Below are positions 12,822-21,248 of a stretch of 29,418 nt of DNA, in pieces; positions within the stretch are counted from its first letter, which is position 1, and every line of letters begins with the position of its first letter. Where the stretch lies: the IMG/VR virus record IMGVR_UViG_3300011116_000308, positions 1 to 29,418 of that record, one strand, 5' to 3'. The notes under the pieces were generated by a model. That model did not search any database and had not been told where the DNA came from. It saw nothing but the letters and a program-made list of their open reading frames with translations. Made by a program: the position numbers and the translations under genes. This DNA comes from a virus.

Positions 12822-13189
12822 CAGAGATTATCCTTTTCTTCCTGCGTCATAAACTTTTTAGAAATAGGTTCATATACTAAACCTTCGGGAACAAAAACAT
12901 TCCAAGTTTTGTCGTAAGTGCAAAAAGCAGTTATGAAATTATTTTCAGGAATACGAACACAATCTTTACCTGAAATATCTTCCGCTTCGTTTTGAGTATT
13001 AGCAAATACTGTTTCAATAACTTGATTTTTTCCATCAAGAACCGCAAAACCTGACAATGCAGATACTTCTAAATAATCACCTTTACCGCAAGAATTACAA
13101 GTAGTAAACATTTGTGGTTGATTTTTTAGGCGTTGTTCTATATATTTATGTGAACATTTAATACATTTATATTCATATTTAATAGTCAT
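12821..13189 (-). CDS. Zinc-ribbon protein between two Gly-rich genes (122 aa)
   Basis: The N-terminus has an FmdB-like zinc ribbon, YEYKCIKCSHKY (Cys9, Cys12, His14) with a second knuckle TTCNSCGKG (Cys31, Cys34). The remaining ~80 residues show IETVFANTQNEAEDISGKDC and a strand-like FCTYDKTWNVFVPEGLVYEP, probably beta-rich. The sequence after the ribbon resembles small tail-fibre-associated phage proteins rather than a regulator. The start abuts the Gly-rich gene at 13198 and the stop overlaps the Gly-rich gene at 12821 (ATGA). Function unknown. Confidence 0.75.
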   Translation of the reverse strand: MTIKYEYKCIKCSHKYIEQRLKNQPQMFTTCNSCGKGDYLEVSALSGFAVLDGKNQVIETVFANTQNEAEDISGKDCVRIPENNFITAFCTYDKTWNVFVPEGLVYEPISKKFMTQEEKDNL

Positions 13190-13197
13190 TTTGCCTC

Positions 13198-14130
13198 CTA
13201 GTAGTAAAGTAAAACATAACCATTGCCGCCAGCGCCACCGCTTGAACCAACAAGTAATGAACCTGAGTTTCCTGCTGACCCAGCACCGCCACCGCCACCG
13301 TTTCCACTTGTTCCCGCTGACCCAGCATTGCCTACGCCACCAGTAGAGTTACCACCTGCTCCTGATGAACCTACATAACCTGTTTTAGCCGCGCCACCTG
13401 AACCGCCAGCGCCACCGCTAGAGTTTCCGCCGCCACCACCACCGCCGCCGCTAGTAAAACCTTGTCCACCAGTTCCGCCAGCACCAGAGTTATTTGCTCC
13501 ACCACCACCGCCACCTGCACCTACAACAGAGTTTGAAACTGAAGTTCCATTACCAGTTGTTCCGCCAGCACCACCGCTCATTTGAAAACCACCTGTTGCG
13601 GTATCAGTATTAGAACCAGTTCCAAAATATCCAGTTCCGCCTAAACCACCAGCAGGAGAAGAAGTTGCTCCGCCAGCGCCACCGCCACCTGAACCGCCTA
13701 AAACACCATTTCGCCCTGCTTGTGCCGCCGCAGGTGCGGAACCAGCACCTTGTCTTCCGCCACCACCGCCGCCACCGCCACCTGCCGCTAAAATTCCATA
13801 AACAGTTGTTCCACCAACGGAGCCTTGAGTTGCTTGGTCGGTAGTTGCGTTTGTTCCGCCAGCGCCGCCAGCGCCAATTATGATAGATGATGAAGCAATA
13901 GTCCAACCTTGAGTTACACCACCACCAGCGCCACCACCGCCACCGCCACCTGCCGCAATTGCGTTATTACCGCCACCGCCACCACCGCCGCCACCGCCGC
14001 CACCAACTAAAAGCGCATATACGCTAGTAACGCCAGCAGGAATTGTAACTGAAGTTCCTGATGTAATTGTTTGTTGAAGAGTTAATCCTGCTTGGCTAGT
14101 AGACGCGGCTGGTATTTGTGATGAACCCAT
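13198..14130 (-). CDS. Glycine-rich tail-tip protein A (310 aa)
   Basis: Starts MGSSQIPAASTSQAGLTLQQ, followed by a Gly-rich domain with signature TIPAGVTSVYALLVGGGGGG and an uninterrupted run of a dozen glycines, and then Gly/Ala/Thr/Asn-rich repeats to the terminal YVLLYY. The TIPAGVTSVYALLVGGGG core is the recognised entry to the Gly-rich domain of phage tail proteins. It is the larger paralogue of the 263-aa protein downstream. Both may form trimeric or polyglycine-II-like structures at the tail tip; that is inferred from composition. Confidence 0.8.
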   Translation of the reverse strand: MGSSQIPAASTSQAGLTLQQTITSGTSVTIPAGVTSVYALLVGGGGGGGGGGGGNNAIAAGGGGGGGAGGGVTQGWTIASSSIIIGAGGAGGTNATTDQATQGSVGGTTVYGILAAGGGGGGGGGRQGAGSAPAAAQAGRNGVLGGSGGGGAGGATSSPAGGLGGTGYFGTGSNTDTATGGFQMSGGAGGTTGNGTSVSNSVVGAGGGGGGANNSGAGGTGGQGFTSGGGGGGGGNSSGGAGGSGGAAKTGYVGSSGAGGNSTGGVGNAGSAGTSGNGGGGGAGSAGNSGSLLVGSSGGAGGNGYVLLYY

Positions 14131-14447
14131 TACGCAACCTCAACACCTGAAATATGAAACGATACAGTAACCGCAGACGCTCCACCCGTAATTGTGTTTG
14201 TTGCTGTGAGTGCTTGTTTTAAGTCAATATAAATTGTTGAGTTTGCCGCAATAGCAGTTGTTGTATGAAGTGCAGTATTTGCGCCAGCAGTTCCCATACC
14301 AAGAGTAAAAGTTGCAGCAGAAGCGGCGGTATTAGTTACCGCAATATTGCTAACAATAGTTGTTGTTGAAGCAGGAACGGTATAAAGAACCGTAGTGGTT
14401 GTTGTTGTTGCCGCCCCGCGAAATAAACGGACTGGTGTGCTTGCCAT
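14130..14447 (-). CDS. Small beta-rich virion-type protein (105 aa)
   Basis: Thr/Ala-rich throughout, with alternating hydrophobic strands: LYTVPASTTTIVSNIAVTNT, ATFTLGMGTAGANTALHTT and STIYIDLKQALTATNT. The VPAxxxTxVxNIxVxNTxxxxxTxTLxxG pattern is that of a small beta-sandwich decoration or tail protein. No cysteines or charged patches stand out. Position between two tail-tip genes supports a structural role. The start abuts the gene at 14448. Confidence 0.72.
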   Translation of the reverse strand: MASTPVRLFRGAATTTTTTVLYTVPASTTTIVSNIAVTNTAASAATFTLGMGTAGANTALHTTTAIAANSTIYIDLKQALTATNTITGGASAVTVSFHISGVEVA

Positions 14448-15050
14448 TTAGTATGCTCCCATCAAAATCATAGTTAATTTATCTTCTACTGAACCTTGTC
14501 CACCTGTGCTTACCAAAACAACATCAGTTACGTTAAGCACTGATGTAGAGTTTACAACACCATTATTTGCTACTACTCGGTTATCCGTAATATTAGCATT
14601 TAATATCTGAGTTGCACCTGCCGCAACGGCAATAGTTGCCAAAAGAATTGAGTTAGCAGGGGTTGTAGGAGCAACAGGAGATACGGCTGGCGTTCCAGCA
14701 ATTACTGAAAAAGATACCGAGTTAAGTGAACCTGTGTAATAAGCATCATTTACTTGAACTACAACAATATCAATACGTGGGTTTGACGGATTTGAAGTTG
14801 TAACGGTAAGAGTTGCTGATGCATCATTGTAAGCAATATATGAACCCATATTTGCTTGTGTAGTTCCAACAATGTTTGCATAACCGCTTGCCACCAAAAC
14901 TGACATTCCCGGACTTGCGGCTTGTGTAACGGCTAAATCGGTTGAACGCAATACACCTGTTGAAGTCCAAAGAGCCTGTGTTGTTAATCGGTCATTTTCG
15001 GCAGGGTGAGAACCGTTTTGTAACCAACTCGGTGGTGTTCTTAATGCCAT
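14448..15050 (-). CDS. Minor tail protein (200 aa)
   Basis: The N-terminus LRTPPSWLQNGSHPAENDRL with TGVLRSTDLAVTQAASPGMS matches a conserved protein encoded just after the distal tail protein in actinobacteriophages: a PSW...GS...DR segment, then DLAVTQ...PGMSV and a beta-rich RIDIVVVQVND core. I expect it at the tail tip. C-terminal residues (SVEDKLTMILMGAY) look like a helix. It follows the distal tail gene by 9 nt and runs into the 105-aa gene. Confidence 0.78.
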   Translation of the reverse strand: MALRTPPSWLQNGSHPAENDRLTTQALWTSTGVLRSTDLAVTQAASPGMSVLVASGYANIVGTTQANMGSYIAYNDASATLTVTTSNPSNPRIDIVVVQVNDAYYTGSLNSVSFSVIAGTPAVSPVAPTTPANSILLATIAVAAGATQILNANITDNRVVANNGVVNSTSVLNVTDVVLVSTGGQGSVEDKLTMILMGAY

Positions 15051-15059
15051 TGTTTCTCC

Positions 15060-16178
15060 TTAGATGTAAGCATTATACCAAGATACTGATGCTGATGAGG
15101 TTCCAGCAAGAGTTCCTGTTCCAGTTAAATAAAACAAGTTTGTGCCTGTTTGAGCAGAAAACCAAGTTGAGTTACCAGCAAGTAAATTACGTGCAGAAGC
15201 ACCATTTACTGTTATTAACTTTGAATCAAGATTTACTGTTATTACATCGGTATTAGTATAACTGCCATTTACCGTTATATAAGCATTTTGAGTCAAGTTT
15301 CCAATAGTCGGATTGTTAATTGGTCCGTTAATGGTAATAGTAGGATAAGTTGTAGCCCAACCTGTATTTGTAACAGTTGTGGTAATTGCGCTTGAACCTC
15401 CGCCATAGGTCAAAGGATAAACGCGGTTATAGGTTCTACCTAAAGAAGTGCTGATTGTAATTGCCGCAGTATTTAGCGTGTTGTCATAATATTTAGGGTC
15501 GGGGCAAAAAAAAGAATATTGCGATTTAATAAAACCATAAGTGTAATCTGGGTCAACGGTAGTTGCATTTACGCGAACGCGAGCGTTTGTAAATTGTAAC
15601 GGGTGAGAAATGTCCATTTGAAATTGAAGCAAACCAGTTCCGCTTGTTTGTGGTAAAAGATTTGCTTGTAACAAATTGTAATTAAATTGAGCACTTGCAG
15701 ACATTGAAACTGTTCCGCCAGATGTGTAAGTATCTGTGAGTATTACTGGAATTGTAAATTGTGTATTCGAGGTTACTGTGCAAACTTGTGATGTTTGGTT
15801 AAATCCTGTTCCAGCCGTTCCTGATGGATTGCCCGTAGATAAAACGTCAGTAATTGTTACAATTTGACCACTAACTAATCCGTGGTCGCTTGAAGTGGTA
15901 TAAGTTATTTTGGCAGTTCCAGTTGCAGAGGCGGTTGAAATTGTTTTTGAAATTGAATTTGCAAAAGTATTAATGGTAAGAGTTATTGTGCGCCCTGCTA
16001 AAAAGTCATTACCTGAAAACATACCGTCAAAATAACCACGGTTATCATCTTGATTTCTAATTTGAGGAAGTGCTTCTAATCCTTCAACGGATAAAATTTG
16101 GTAAGGACTTCCTGCTCCGCCAAAAGCAAAACCATTAAATCCAAATCCGTAAAGAGGTAAAGATGTAAGAGTAGGCAT
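15060..16178 (-). CDS. Distal tail protein (Dit-like) with inserted beta domain
   Basis: A 372-aa protein starting MPTLTSLPLYGFGFNGFAFG. Residues ~27-75 (YQILSVEGLEALPQIRNQDD, then GYFDGMFSGNDFLAGRTITL) are the recognisable Dit/siphovirus tail-component N-terminal domain. Residues ~81-158 form an inserted DHGLVSGQIVTI-type beta domain that other Dits lack. The C-terminal half (HPLQFTNARVRV, later YNRVYPLTYGGGSS) is a galectin-like, carbohydrate-binding-type region by layout. ATG 16178 overlaps the tape-measure stop (TAATG) and follows AGGGGG; a TTG two codons upstream is less likely. Confidence 0.85.
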   Translation of the reverse strand: MPTLTSLPLYGFGFNGFAFGGAGSPYQILSVEGLEALPQIRNQDDNRGYFDGMFSGNDFLAGRTITLTINTFANSISKTISTASATGTAKITYTTSSDHGLVSGQIVTITDVLSTGNPSGTAGTGFNQTSQVCTVTSNTQFTIPVILTDTYTSGGTVSMSASAQFNYNLLQANLLPQTSGTGLLQFQMDISHPLQFTNARVRVNATTVDPDYTYGFIKSQYSFFCPDPKYYDNTLNTAAITISTSLGRTYNRVYPLTYGGGSSAITTTVTNTGWATTYPTITINGPINNPTIGNLTQNAYITVNGSYTNTDVITVNLDSKLITVNGASARNLLAGNSTWFSAQTGTNLFYLTGTGTLAGTSSASVSWYNAYI

Positions 16179-18955
16179 TACCAACCCCCTGACCTAGCAA
16201 AATTTCTAGGAACAGTAACTGTTGTTCCATATTTAATTGCGCTAACAGTAGCAGATAAAGTTGCACTAGCATCAGGAGTTGTATTTGTAATTTGTTGATT
16301 AATATTGACAACACTTCCTGTTGAACCACCTGATGTATTTGCAGAAGAATTTCCGTTTAATGAACTATAAACATAATTATCTGTATAACTGGAAGCGGCA
16401 GGAGTTGGCATAGGTTTAGCGGCTAATTCTCTAGCCGCATTTAAAGCAGCAATCATAGCGCGAATAGCCGCAGTAGTTTGGTTAGTAGCATTTTGAATAC
16501 TTCCTAATTTATCTTGAAATTCTTTTTCAATATCTTTCAAAGATTTCGCTAATGCTTTTTTAGCCGCATCTTGTGAATTAACCAAATCATCATATGCTTC
16601 TTTAAGCGCACTATCTAAATCTGCATTTACTTGAGCAATACTTTCAGCCAAATCTGCTTGTATTGAAGCCAAAGTTTCATCTCTGGTTTTTTCCAAATCA
16701 GCCATTTGGTCTGAAAATCGCTTATTAATTTCTTTTTGAGCATCGGCAAAATCTTGACTTTGTTTTGCTAAACTTTCTTGTAAATCTATTTGTGCTTGCT
16801 TATATGCTTCATTTAATTCATCTGTCGCAAGTTTACCGTTACCGTTCATAACCTTACCAAGACCATCTAATGCAGTGGTTGAAGTTTTTTCCAAATCAGC
16901 ATATGTAGCCTGTAATTCTTTAATGGTTTCAGGGGTGGCATTTTTAAGGCTTTCTGCAAGTTTATTACCTACTTCTGGTCCTTGTGACACAACTTGTTCA
17001 ATAAAGGTTTGAGAAAAACCCATCGCCTGTAAACGAGCCGCATTTGCCGCTAATTCTTTAGCGCCAGCCAATTTATCTTGTAGAGATTTTAATAAATTAT
17101 CTGCGCTTGCAGAACCTGCCTCTGAAAGTCCTTTGAATATATCTCCAACATTAAATGCCGTGCCTTGTGCAAAAGCGTTACGCAAACGGTCAATAGATTG
17201 TTGAATAATACTTTGTAATCTTTCTTGACCTGCTTTAGTTATTTCTGTAACTTTGTTTTGATTATCTAATGTTGCTTTTGCCATATCTTCGGCATATTTT
17301 TTGTTAAGGTCGCCCATTGAATCGTTAAAGCGTTTTTGCGCTTCTGCAATCTTTTTATTAGCATCATTTTGTAACTTAACAATTTTATTGGCAGCATCGG
17401 CTCTAAGTTTTGATGTCTTGTCGTTGTAATCTTCTTCAAGTTTTGTCATTGTTTCGTTGAATTTTTCTTTTGCGTCAGCAATTTTTTCATTCAAATCTTC
17501 AACAATTTTCATATAATCTTTGTTTGCTTTTGCGGCTTCTTCTTGCGCCTTCTTTTGTTCAGGAGTTAAACCTTTACCAGTTTTTTCATTTTTTGTTACT
17601 TTATTACCAAATTCAGTTTCAGGTAATTCTAACAATTTGACTTTAATTGGTTTATTAAATTTATCTAATCCATCAGCAAGTTTTTTTGCTTTTGCTGCTG
17701 CTTTATCTGCAAAATCGCTAACTCCTTCAAGCCCTTTATTCAAAATATCCAAACCTGCTTTGGCATATTTACCGACACCAGGCAAATGAGATAACGCGCT
17801 TAATACAACTTTAAGTGGTGTTAAAAGCATTTTTAAGATTGCTTCCCCAACTTGACCAACCATAGGAATAATTGAAGCAAATCCGTATAATGCCGCCTTT
17901 GCCATAGTAATAACGCCTTTACGAAAAGTTTCAGATTTGTTCCACAAAATTACAAGCACACCAATAAGGGCTACAACCGCCATTACAACAAGACCAATTG
18001 GATTAATTGCCATAGCGCCGTTAAGTGCAATTTGTTGTCCTGTAAGTAGCGCAGTAGCGGTTTTAGCCACACCTTGAATAAACGCATATGCTTTTGTGGC
18101 GGCAGTTATTACTTTAAGTGTTATTGCGTAAGATGCTAAGGCAACTGTAACGGTTAAAACAATACCGCCAAAGATTTGAAATGCAGTTGAGTTACGTTTT
18201 ACAAATTCTATTGCTTTATTAAAATTCTCAACAAGAGTTTTTAGATAAGGAATTAACACTTCACCAACGGCTTGCGCGGCATTGTTAAATTGTTCTTTAA
18301 GAATTTGTAATTGAACGGAAAGTGTTTCTGTTGCCTTTTGTGCTTGACCGCTTAACTTTTCTTTCAATTCTTGCATTGCTTTTGAAGTTGCTTCCGCTTT
18401 AGGCAAAGTTGTATCTAACTCAATTCCAAATTGCTTAAATACTTTACCTGCACCCATATTTGCTCTTACAAGCATTTGAGATGCTTCTTCTAAACTGATT
18501 GTTTTAGCACGTGCCAAATCAGCTGACATTGCCAACAATTCTTTTGATTTTGCTAAATCGCCAGTTGATTGAATTAAAATCTGCATACTTGATGCGGCGG
18601 CTTCATCATCAAATCCAAGTTTTACAAAACTTGTAGAAAGGTCATCAATTTCTTTTCTAGTTGCCGCAGTATTTAATCCTTGTGCCGCTAATGTGGCATT
18701 TAATTTGGTCATAATAATTTCGGCATCCATAGCCTCTTTAATACCAAGAGCCGCAAAACCAGCAAATGCCGCGCCCATAGCCAATAAACCAGCAGTAGCA
18801 ATACGACTTGCTTTGTCAATACCAGCAATTGAACCGCCAGCCTTCATTGACTGGTCTTCCATTTTGCCTAGTTCATTATTAACTTGCTTAAATTCTGCAA
18901 TAGCCTTATCAGCAACCGCTTTAATTTCAAATATTGCTGGTGGTAAAAATGCCAT
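16178..18955 (-). CDS. Tail tape measure protein (925 aa)
   Basis: The longest gene in the virion block. Residues 1-60 are a helical start, followed by hydrophobic segments at about 53-73, 260-287 (FQIFGGIVLTVTVALASYAI) and 314-338 (AMAINPIGLVVMAVVALIGV), as in tape measure proteins that insert in the host membrane. The middle and C-terminal parts are long charged coiled coils with repeated EKF/EDY/KRF and NKKYAEDMAK patterns, then an Asn/Ser-rich tail. It spans the tail lumen and sets tail length; by the usual 1.5 angstrom per residue rule the tail would be around 140 nm (rule of thumb, not measured). The start overlaps the gp10-like stop. Confidence 0.93.
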   Translation of the reverse strand: MAFLPPAIFEIKAVADKAIAEFKQVNNELGKMEDQSMKAGGSIAGIDKASRIATAGLLAMGAAFAGFAALGIKEAMDAEIIMTKLNATLAAQGLNTAATRKEIDDLSTSFVKLGFDDEAAASSMQILIQSTGDLAKSKELLAMSADLARAKTISLEEASQMLVRANMGAGKVFKQFGIELDTTLPKAEATSKAMQELKEKLSGQAQKATETLSVQLQILKEQFNNAAQAVGEVLIPYLKTLVENFNKAIEFVKRNSTAFQIFGGIVLTVTVALASYAITLKVITAATKAYAFIQGVAKTATALLTGQQIALNGAMAINPIGLVVMAVVALIGVLVILWNKSETFRKGVITMAKAALYGFASIIPMVGQVGEAILKMLLTPLKVVLSALSHLPGVGKYAKAGLDILNKGLEGVSDFADKAAAKAKKLADGLDKFNKPIKVKLLELPETEFGNKVTKNEKTGKGLTPEQKKAQEEAAKANKDYMKIVEDLNEKIADAKEKFNETMTKLEEDYNDKTSKLRADAANKIVKLQNDANKKIAEAQKRFNDSMGDLNKKYAEDMAKATLDNQNKVTEITKAGQERLQSIIQQSIDRLRNAFAQGTAFNVGDIFKGLSEAGSASADNLLKSLQDKLAGAKELAANAARLQAMGFSQTFIEQVVSQGPEVGNKLAESLKNATPETIKELQATYADLEKTSTTALDGLGKVMNGNGKLATDELNEAYKQAQIDLQESLAKQSQDFADAQKEINKRFSDQMADLEKTRDETLASIQADLAESIAQVNADLDSALKEAYDDLVNSQDAAKKALAKSLKDIEKEFQDKLGSIQNATNQTTAAIRAMIAALNAARELAAKPMPTPAASSYTDNYVYSSLNGNSSANTSGGSTGSVVNINQQITNTTPDASATLSATVSAIKYGTTVTVPRNFARSGGW

Positions 18956-19398
18956 TATTTGACCACCTGACCAATATGTTTAGCAACGATTGCAGGAGCA
19001 ACTACACGGAACCTAATAAATGCTGGCTTCATATAAGGAAAACCAGCCATAGCAGAAGTTCCTTTCCAAGAAGGTGGCGCCCATTGTCCGCCTAATTCTA
19101 CGGCGCGCCCGTAAATAATTGTCGGTCCAACAATAGCAGAATAACTAGCAAAACCTTTGCGAAACTTCTCGCCACGTATGGAACGGCGCAAATTACCTGT
19201 GCGGTTCATAGGCGGTTGTCCAGATGTTGCCTTATCCCAAACACCGCCATTTTTACCGCGTCTGCCTTCAATTTGTTCTTTTGATAATTGGATTAGTGTA
19301 AGCATCATTTCATCTCGCGCCGCCATTGCGCCTTTGTCCATATTTCCGCCAGCCTTTTCTAACGCTTGGCGAACCATTTTAAGATTTGACGTTATCAC
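18955..19398 (-). CDS. HK97 gp10-like tail completion protein
   Basis: A 147-aa basic protein. Its core GNLRRSIRGEKFRKG, then VGPTIIYGRAVELGG and FPYMKPAF, matches HK97 gp10-like family members that take part in tail completion or head-tail joining. The start is GTG 19398, with AAAGG 6 nt upstream; ATG 19377 (seven residues shorter) is an alternative that follows the frameshift-product stop by 1 nt. Unusually it lies between the tail chaperone and the tape measure; in many siphoviruses it is found between the connector and the tail tube. Confidence 0.8.
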   Translation of the reverse strand: MITSNLKMVRQALEKAGGNMDKGAMAARDEMMLTLIQLSKEQIEGRRGKNGGVWDKATSGQPPMNRTGNLRRSIRGEKFRKGFASYSAIVGPTIIYGRAVELGGQWAPPSWKGTSAMAGFPYMKPAFIRFRVVAPAIVAKHIGQVVK

Positions 19399-19929
19399 TT
19401 TCTACCTTTTTCACTAATGCAGAAATAGAGATTATCCAATCCACTAAACCTGCTGGTTGTTCATCTACTTCGGTAGGTGTCCAACCAAATTCTTTTGCGC
19501 AAGTGTAGTAAAACCATTCCGTGTCGGGATATGTAAACGCCTCGTGGCGTTCACCGCCTTCAAGTAGCCATTTTAATCTTTGGACTCTACGAAAGGGCTT
19601 TCGGTATCCTTTTCATTTTCAGGTGTATCTGCTAAAGCAGGGAACAAAATCTTTTGCGCATCTTTGCTTTGTTCTACAAGTGCATCGTAATCAGCCATTT
19701 CCATTTCATCAATAGACTCAATACGAATTGAAGGGATTACTAGGTCAAGTGTCCAATCTTTAATCAAAACAGAAATTAATCCATCTGTTAAAGATAGGGC
19801 TTGCATAATTCCTTCGTCTGCTTTTCCTGCATTTGCGTAAATCTTTTTGCGGTCTTTAACACGCAATTCAGCAGGGTCGCGTAGCGTTACTTTTGCACCA
19901 CTCGGTAATGTAATTATTTTTTCAGCCAT
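19379..19929 (-). CDS. Tail assembly chaperone GT fusion (programmed -1 frameshift product)
   Basis: Ribosomes that slip one base back at CCCTTTC leave the G frame at position 591-597 (plus 19591-19597) and enter the overlapping T frame, which has no start of its own. The T part is 70 codons and reads KWLLEGGERHEAFTYPDTEW and FGWTPTEVDEQPAGLVDWII, the family hallmark (WTPxEVDxQPxxLVDWxI) of the C-terminal T domain. The fusion is 183 aa (113 G residues plus 70). It and the short G protein together chaperone the tape measure. The layout is join(19379..19591,19591..19929) on the minus strand. Confidence 0.88.
19573..19929 (-). CDS. Tail assembly chaperone G (short form)
   Basis: The zero-frame product is 118 aa, from MAEKIITLPSGAKVTLRDPA to the Asp/Glu-rich SPFVESKD end. 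ATG 19929 was used because AAGGAA lies upstream; a TTG at 19944 is in frame but unlikely. The region with ELRVKDRKKIYANAGK, then LIKDWTLDLVIPSIRIESID, is typical of the gpG-type chaperone. It sits directly upstream of the tape measure region, as expected, and follows an intrinsic terminator after the tail tube gene. Confidence 0.88.
   Translation of the reverse strand: MAEKIITLPSGAKVTLRDPAELRVKDRKKIYANAGKADEGIMQALSLTDGLISVLIKDWTLDLVIPSIRIESIDEMEMADYDALVEQSKDAQKILFPALADTPENEKDTESPFVESKD
19591..19597 (-). promoter_or_regulatory. Programmed -1 ribosomal frameshift site CCCTTTC
   Basis: In the zero frame the codons are AGC CCT TTC, so the heptamer is C CCT TTC, a perfect X XXY YYZ slippery sequence; after slippage the codons read CCC TTT and then CGT. 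A 9-bp stem (554-546 with 541-533, one G-U pair, ACGA loop) lies about 36 nt downstream of the site, further away than the usual 5-10 nt, so its contribution is uncertain. Confidence 0.88.
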
Positions 19930-19974
19930 TTTGTTTCCTTCCAATCGGTTGTTTGCCTTCCTACATTGTATTAC

Positions 19975-20033
19975 AAAAAGGTGCTAGAGAGTGGGAGCAG
20001 GGAAGGCGACTGCTACAACCAACCCTCTAGCAC
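19975..20033 (-). terminator. Intrinsic terminator after the tail tube gene
   Basis: Leftward hairpin: arms GTGCTAGAG (19981-19989) and CTCTAGCAC (20025-20033), with an inner AGCAG/CTGCT stem, followed in the leftward transcript by CTTTTTG. It lies between the tail tube gene and the tail chaperone gene, likely reducing expression of the downstream genes relative to the tube protein. Confidence 0.85.
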
Positions 20034-20050
20034 TATTGTTCTGTTACTTA

Positions 20051-21037
20051 TTAGATATAAGTTCCAGAAGCCTTTGCATTTTGCAGAACCCACTTGATAG
20101 GAGCAAAACCGCCAGAAGCACCTGCATCTGTGGTATTTCCTAGTCCGTTGATATTGACTTTGATTTTCACATAGTCATCTCCACGGTCATAAGCGGCGGC
20201 GGTATATACGCCTTTTGTGATAGTTGCTTGGATTTGAATTGCACTAGCACCTGCGCCATAAGCCCAGTTAAGAACAATGGCAGGTTGTGTATTTGTTAGG
20301 TAGCGTGTTAATTCTGTATCCGCTTCCATAATAAATTCCATATCACCTGTAACATCAAGAGCGCCAACAAATATGCTAAATGGGTCTTGTGTTTGTGAAA
20401 TTCCATAGATAGGTGTAACTGCTCGTTTCATAGCAAGTGTGCCGTTTATAGCATTTGATACTGTTGAACCACCAATAGATACAGTTCCTTGCCAAACTGG
20501 TGTTGGCAATACTGTGCTAAATGTTGGTGTTGGCGCAGTTGTTGTATTTGACAATTCACCTGTTGATTTAGCATCAAATTCCAACATACCATCTGCGCTA
20601 AACTTTAGCGTTACATCGTGGAATTGATGTCCTGCATATTGACGAACACCAGCAGCATAAAAATCTGTAAGTGTGTATGAGAGTGGTTGAACATCAGTAG
20701 ATGCCGCAAGGCTATTCTTTAATGAAATTGTGTGTGTATATGGAGCAGATGCGCCAGTTGTAGCACAAGCACCCATAATACCTGTTAGTGCATAACCAAT
20801 ACCATCAGCAAATACTGCACCACCTAAATCAAATGTGGAACGTGTGCGACCAGGAATATAATTGTAATTTTCAACCATAGAACCGCGAAGTCCTTGGTCA
20901 TACAATGGGTCAATTACATCTACTGGTTTTACAGTATCTTTATTTACTAAAAGATAATCTGTTGGTGCTACTGGGGTTCCTTTTGTTGTTTCTTTCGCAA
21001 TTCCTATAAAGGAGCGAACGGAATTTTGGACTGCCAT
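20051..21037 (-). CDS. Major tail tube protein
   Basis: A 328-aa protein whose N-terminus RSFIGIAKETTKGTPVAPTD is the common start of siphovirus tail tube proteins, followed by VKPVDVIDPLYDQGLRGSMV and a beta-rich body (PLSYTLTDFYAAGVRQYAGH, then DVTLKFSADGMLEFDA). It polymerises around the tape measure into the tube. Highly abundant proteins of this type often have a terminator behind them, as here. It is followed leftward by the chaperone genes. Confidence 0.87.
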   Translation of the reverse strand: MAVQNSVRSFIGIAKETTKGTPVAPTDYLLVNKDTVKPVDVIDPLYDQGLRGSMVENYNYIPGRTRSTFDLGGAVFADGIGYALTGIMGACATTGASAPYTHTISLKNSLAASTDVQPLSYTLTDFYAAGVRQYAGHQFHDVTLKFSADGMLEFDAKSTGELSNTTTAPTPTFSTVLPTPVWQGTVSIGGSTVSNAINGTLAMKRAVTPIYGISQTQDPFSIFVGALDVTGDMEFIMEADTELTRYLTNTQPAIVLNWAYGAGASAIQIQATITKGVYTAAAYDRGDDYVKIKVNINGLGNTTDAGASGGFAPIKWVLQNAKASGTYI

Positions 21038-21041
21038 TTAA

Positions 21042-21239
21042 TCACTCTCCTGCTGTTGTGTTTGTTGTTACAAACGTTGTTGGTGGGGTCGCTGGTTTTG
21101 CAGAAATCTTAGCATTAATACTAATAACTTCATAAGCATTAAAGTCATCTGGCGCATCAAATTCTTCGTTGGGTGCAACTGTAAGCCCAAGCGAAGGAAA
21201 AGCACGCTTATCTGTTCCTGTGTATTTATATCTAGCCAT
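21042..21239 (-). CDS. Small structural-region protein (65 aa)
   Basis: Starts MARYKYTGTDKRAFPSLGLT, followed by NEEFDAPDDFNAYEVISINA and a Pro/Thr-rich tail. The pattern (a short strand, FPSLG, PxxxFDAPDD) recurs in small proteins encoded next to the tail tube gene in actinobacteriophages, usually called head-tail or tail accessory proteins without assigned function. It ends just before the tail tube gene. Confidence 0.72.
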   Translation of the reverse strand: MARYKYTGTDKRAFPSLGLTVAPNEEFDAPDDFNAYEVISINAKISAKPATPPTTFVTTNTTAGE

Positions 21240-21248
21240 TTTTTCTCC

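Noticed and set aside
12254-13906. Long alternative-frame ORFs over the glycine-rich genes (12254-12499, 12403-12591, 13610-13906)
   Set aside because: They arise because GC-rich glycine codons lack stops in other frames; their translations are strongly biased (poly-Pro, Arg/Trp) and lack ribosome binding sites.
19399-19572. Interval between the gpG stop and the gp10-like start as non-coding sequence
   Set aside because: The -1 frame is open throughout and encodes the conserved T domain, so it is coding.
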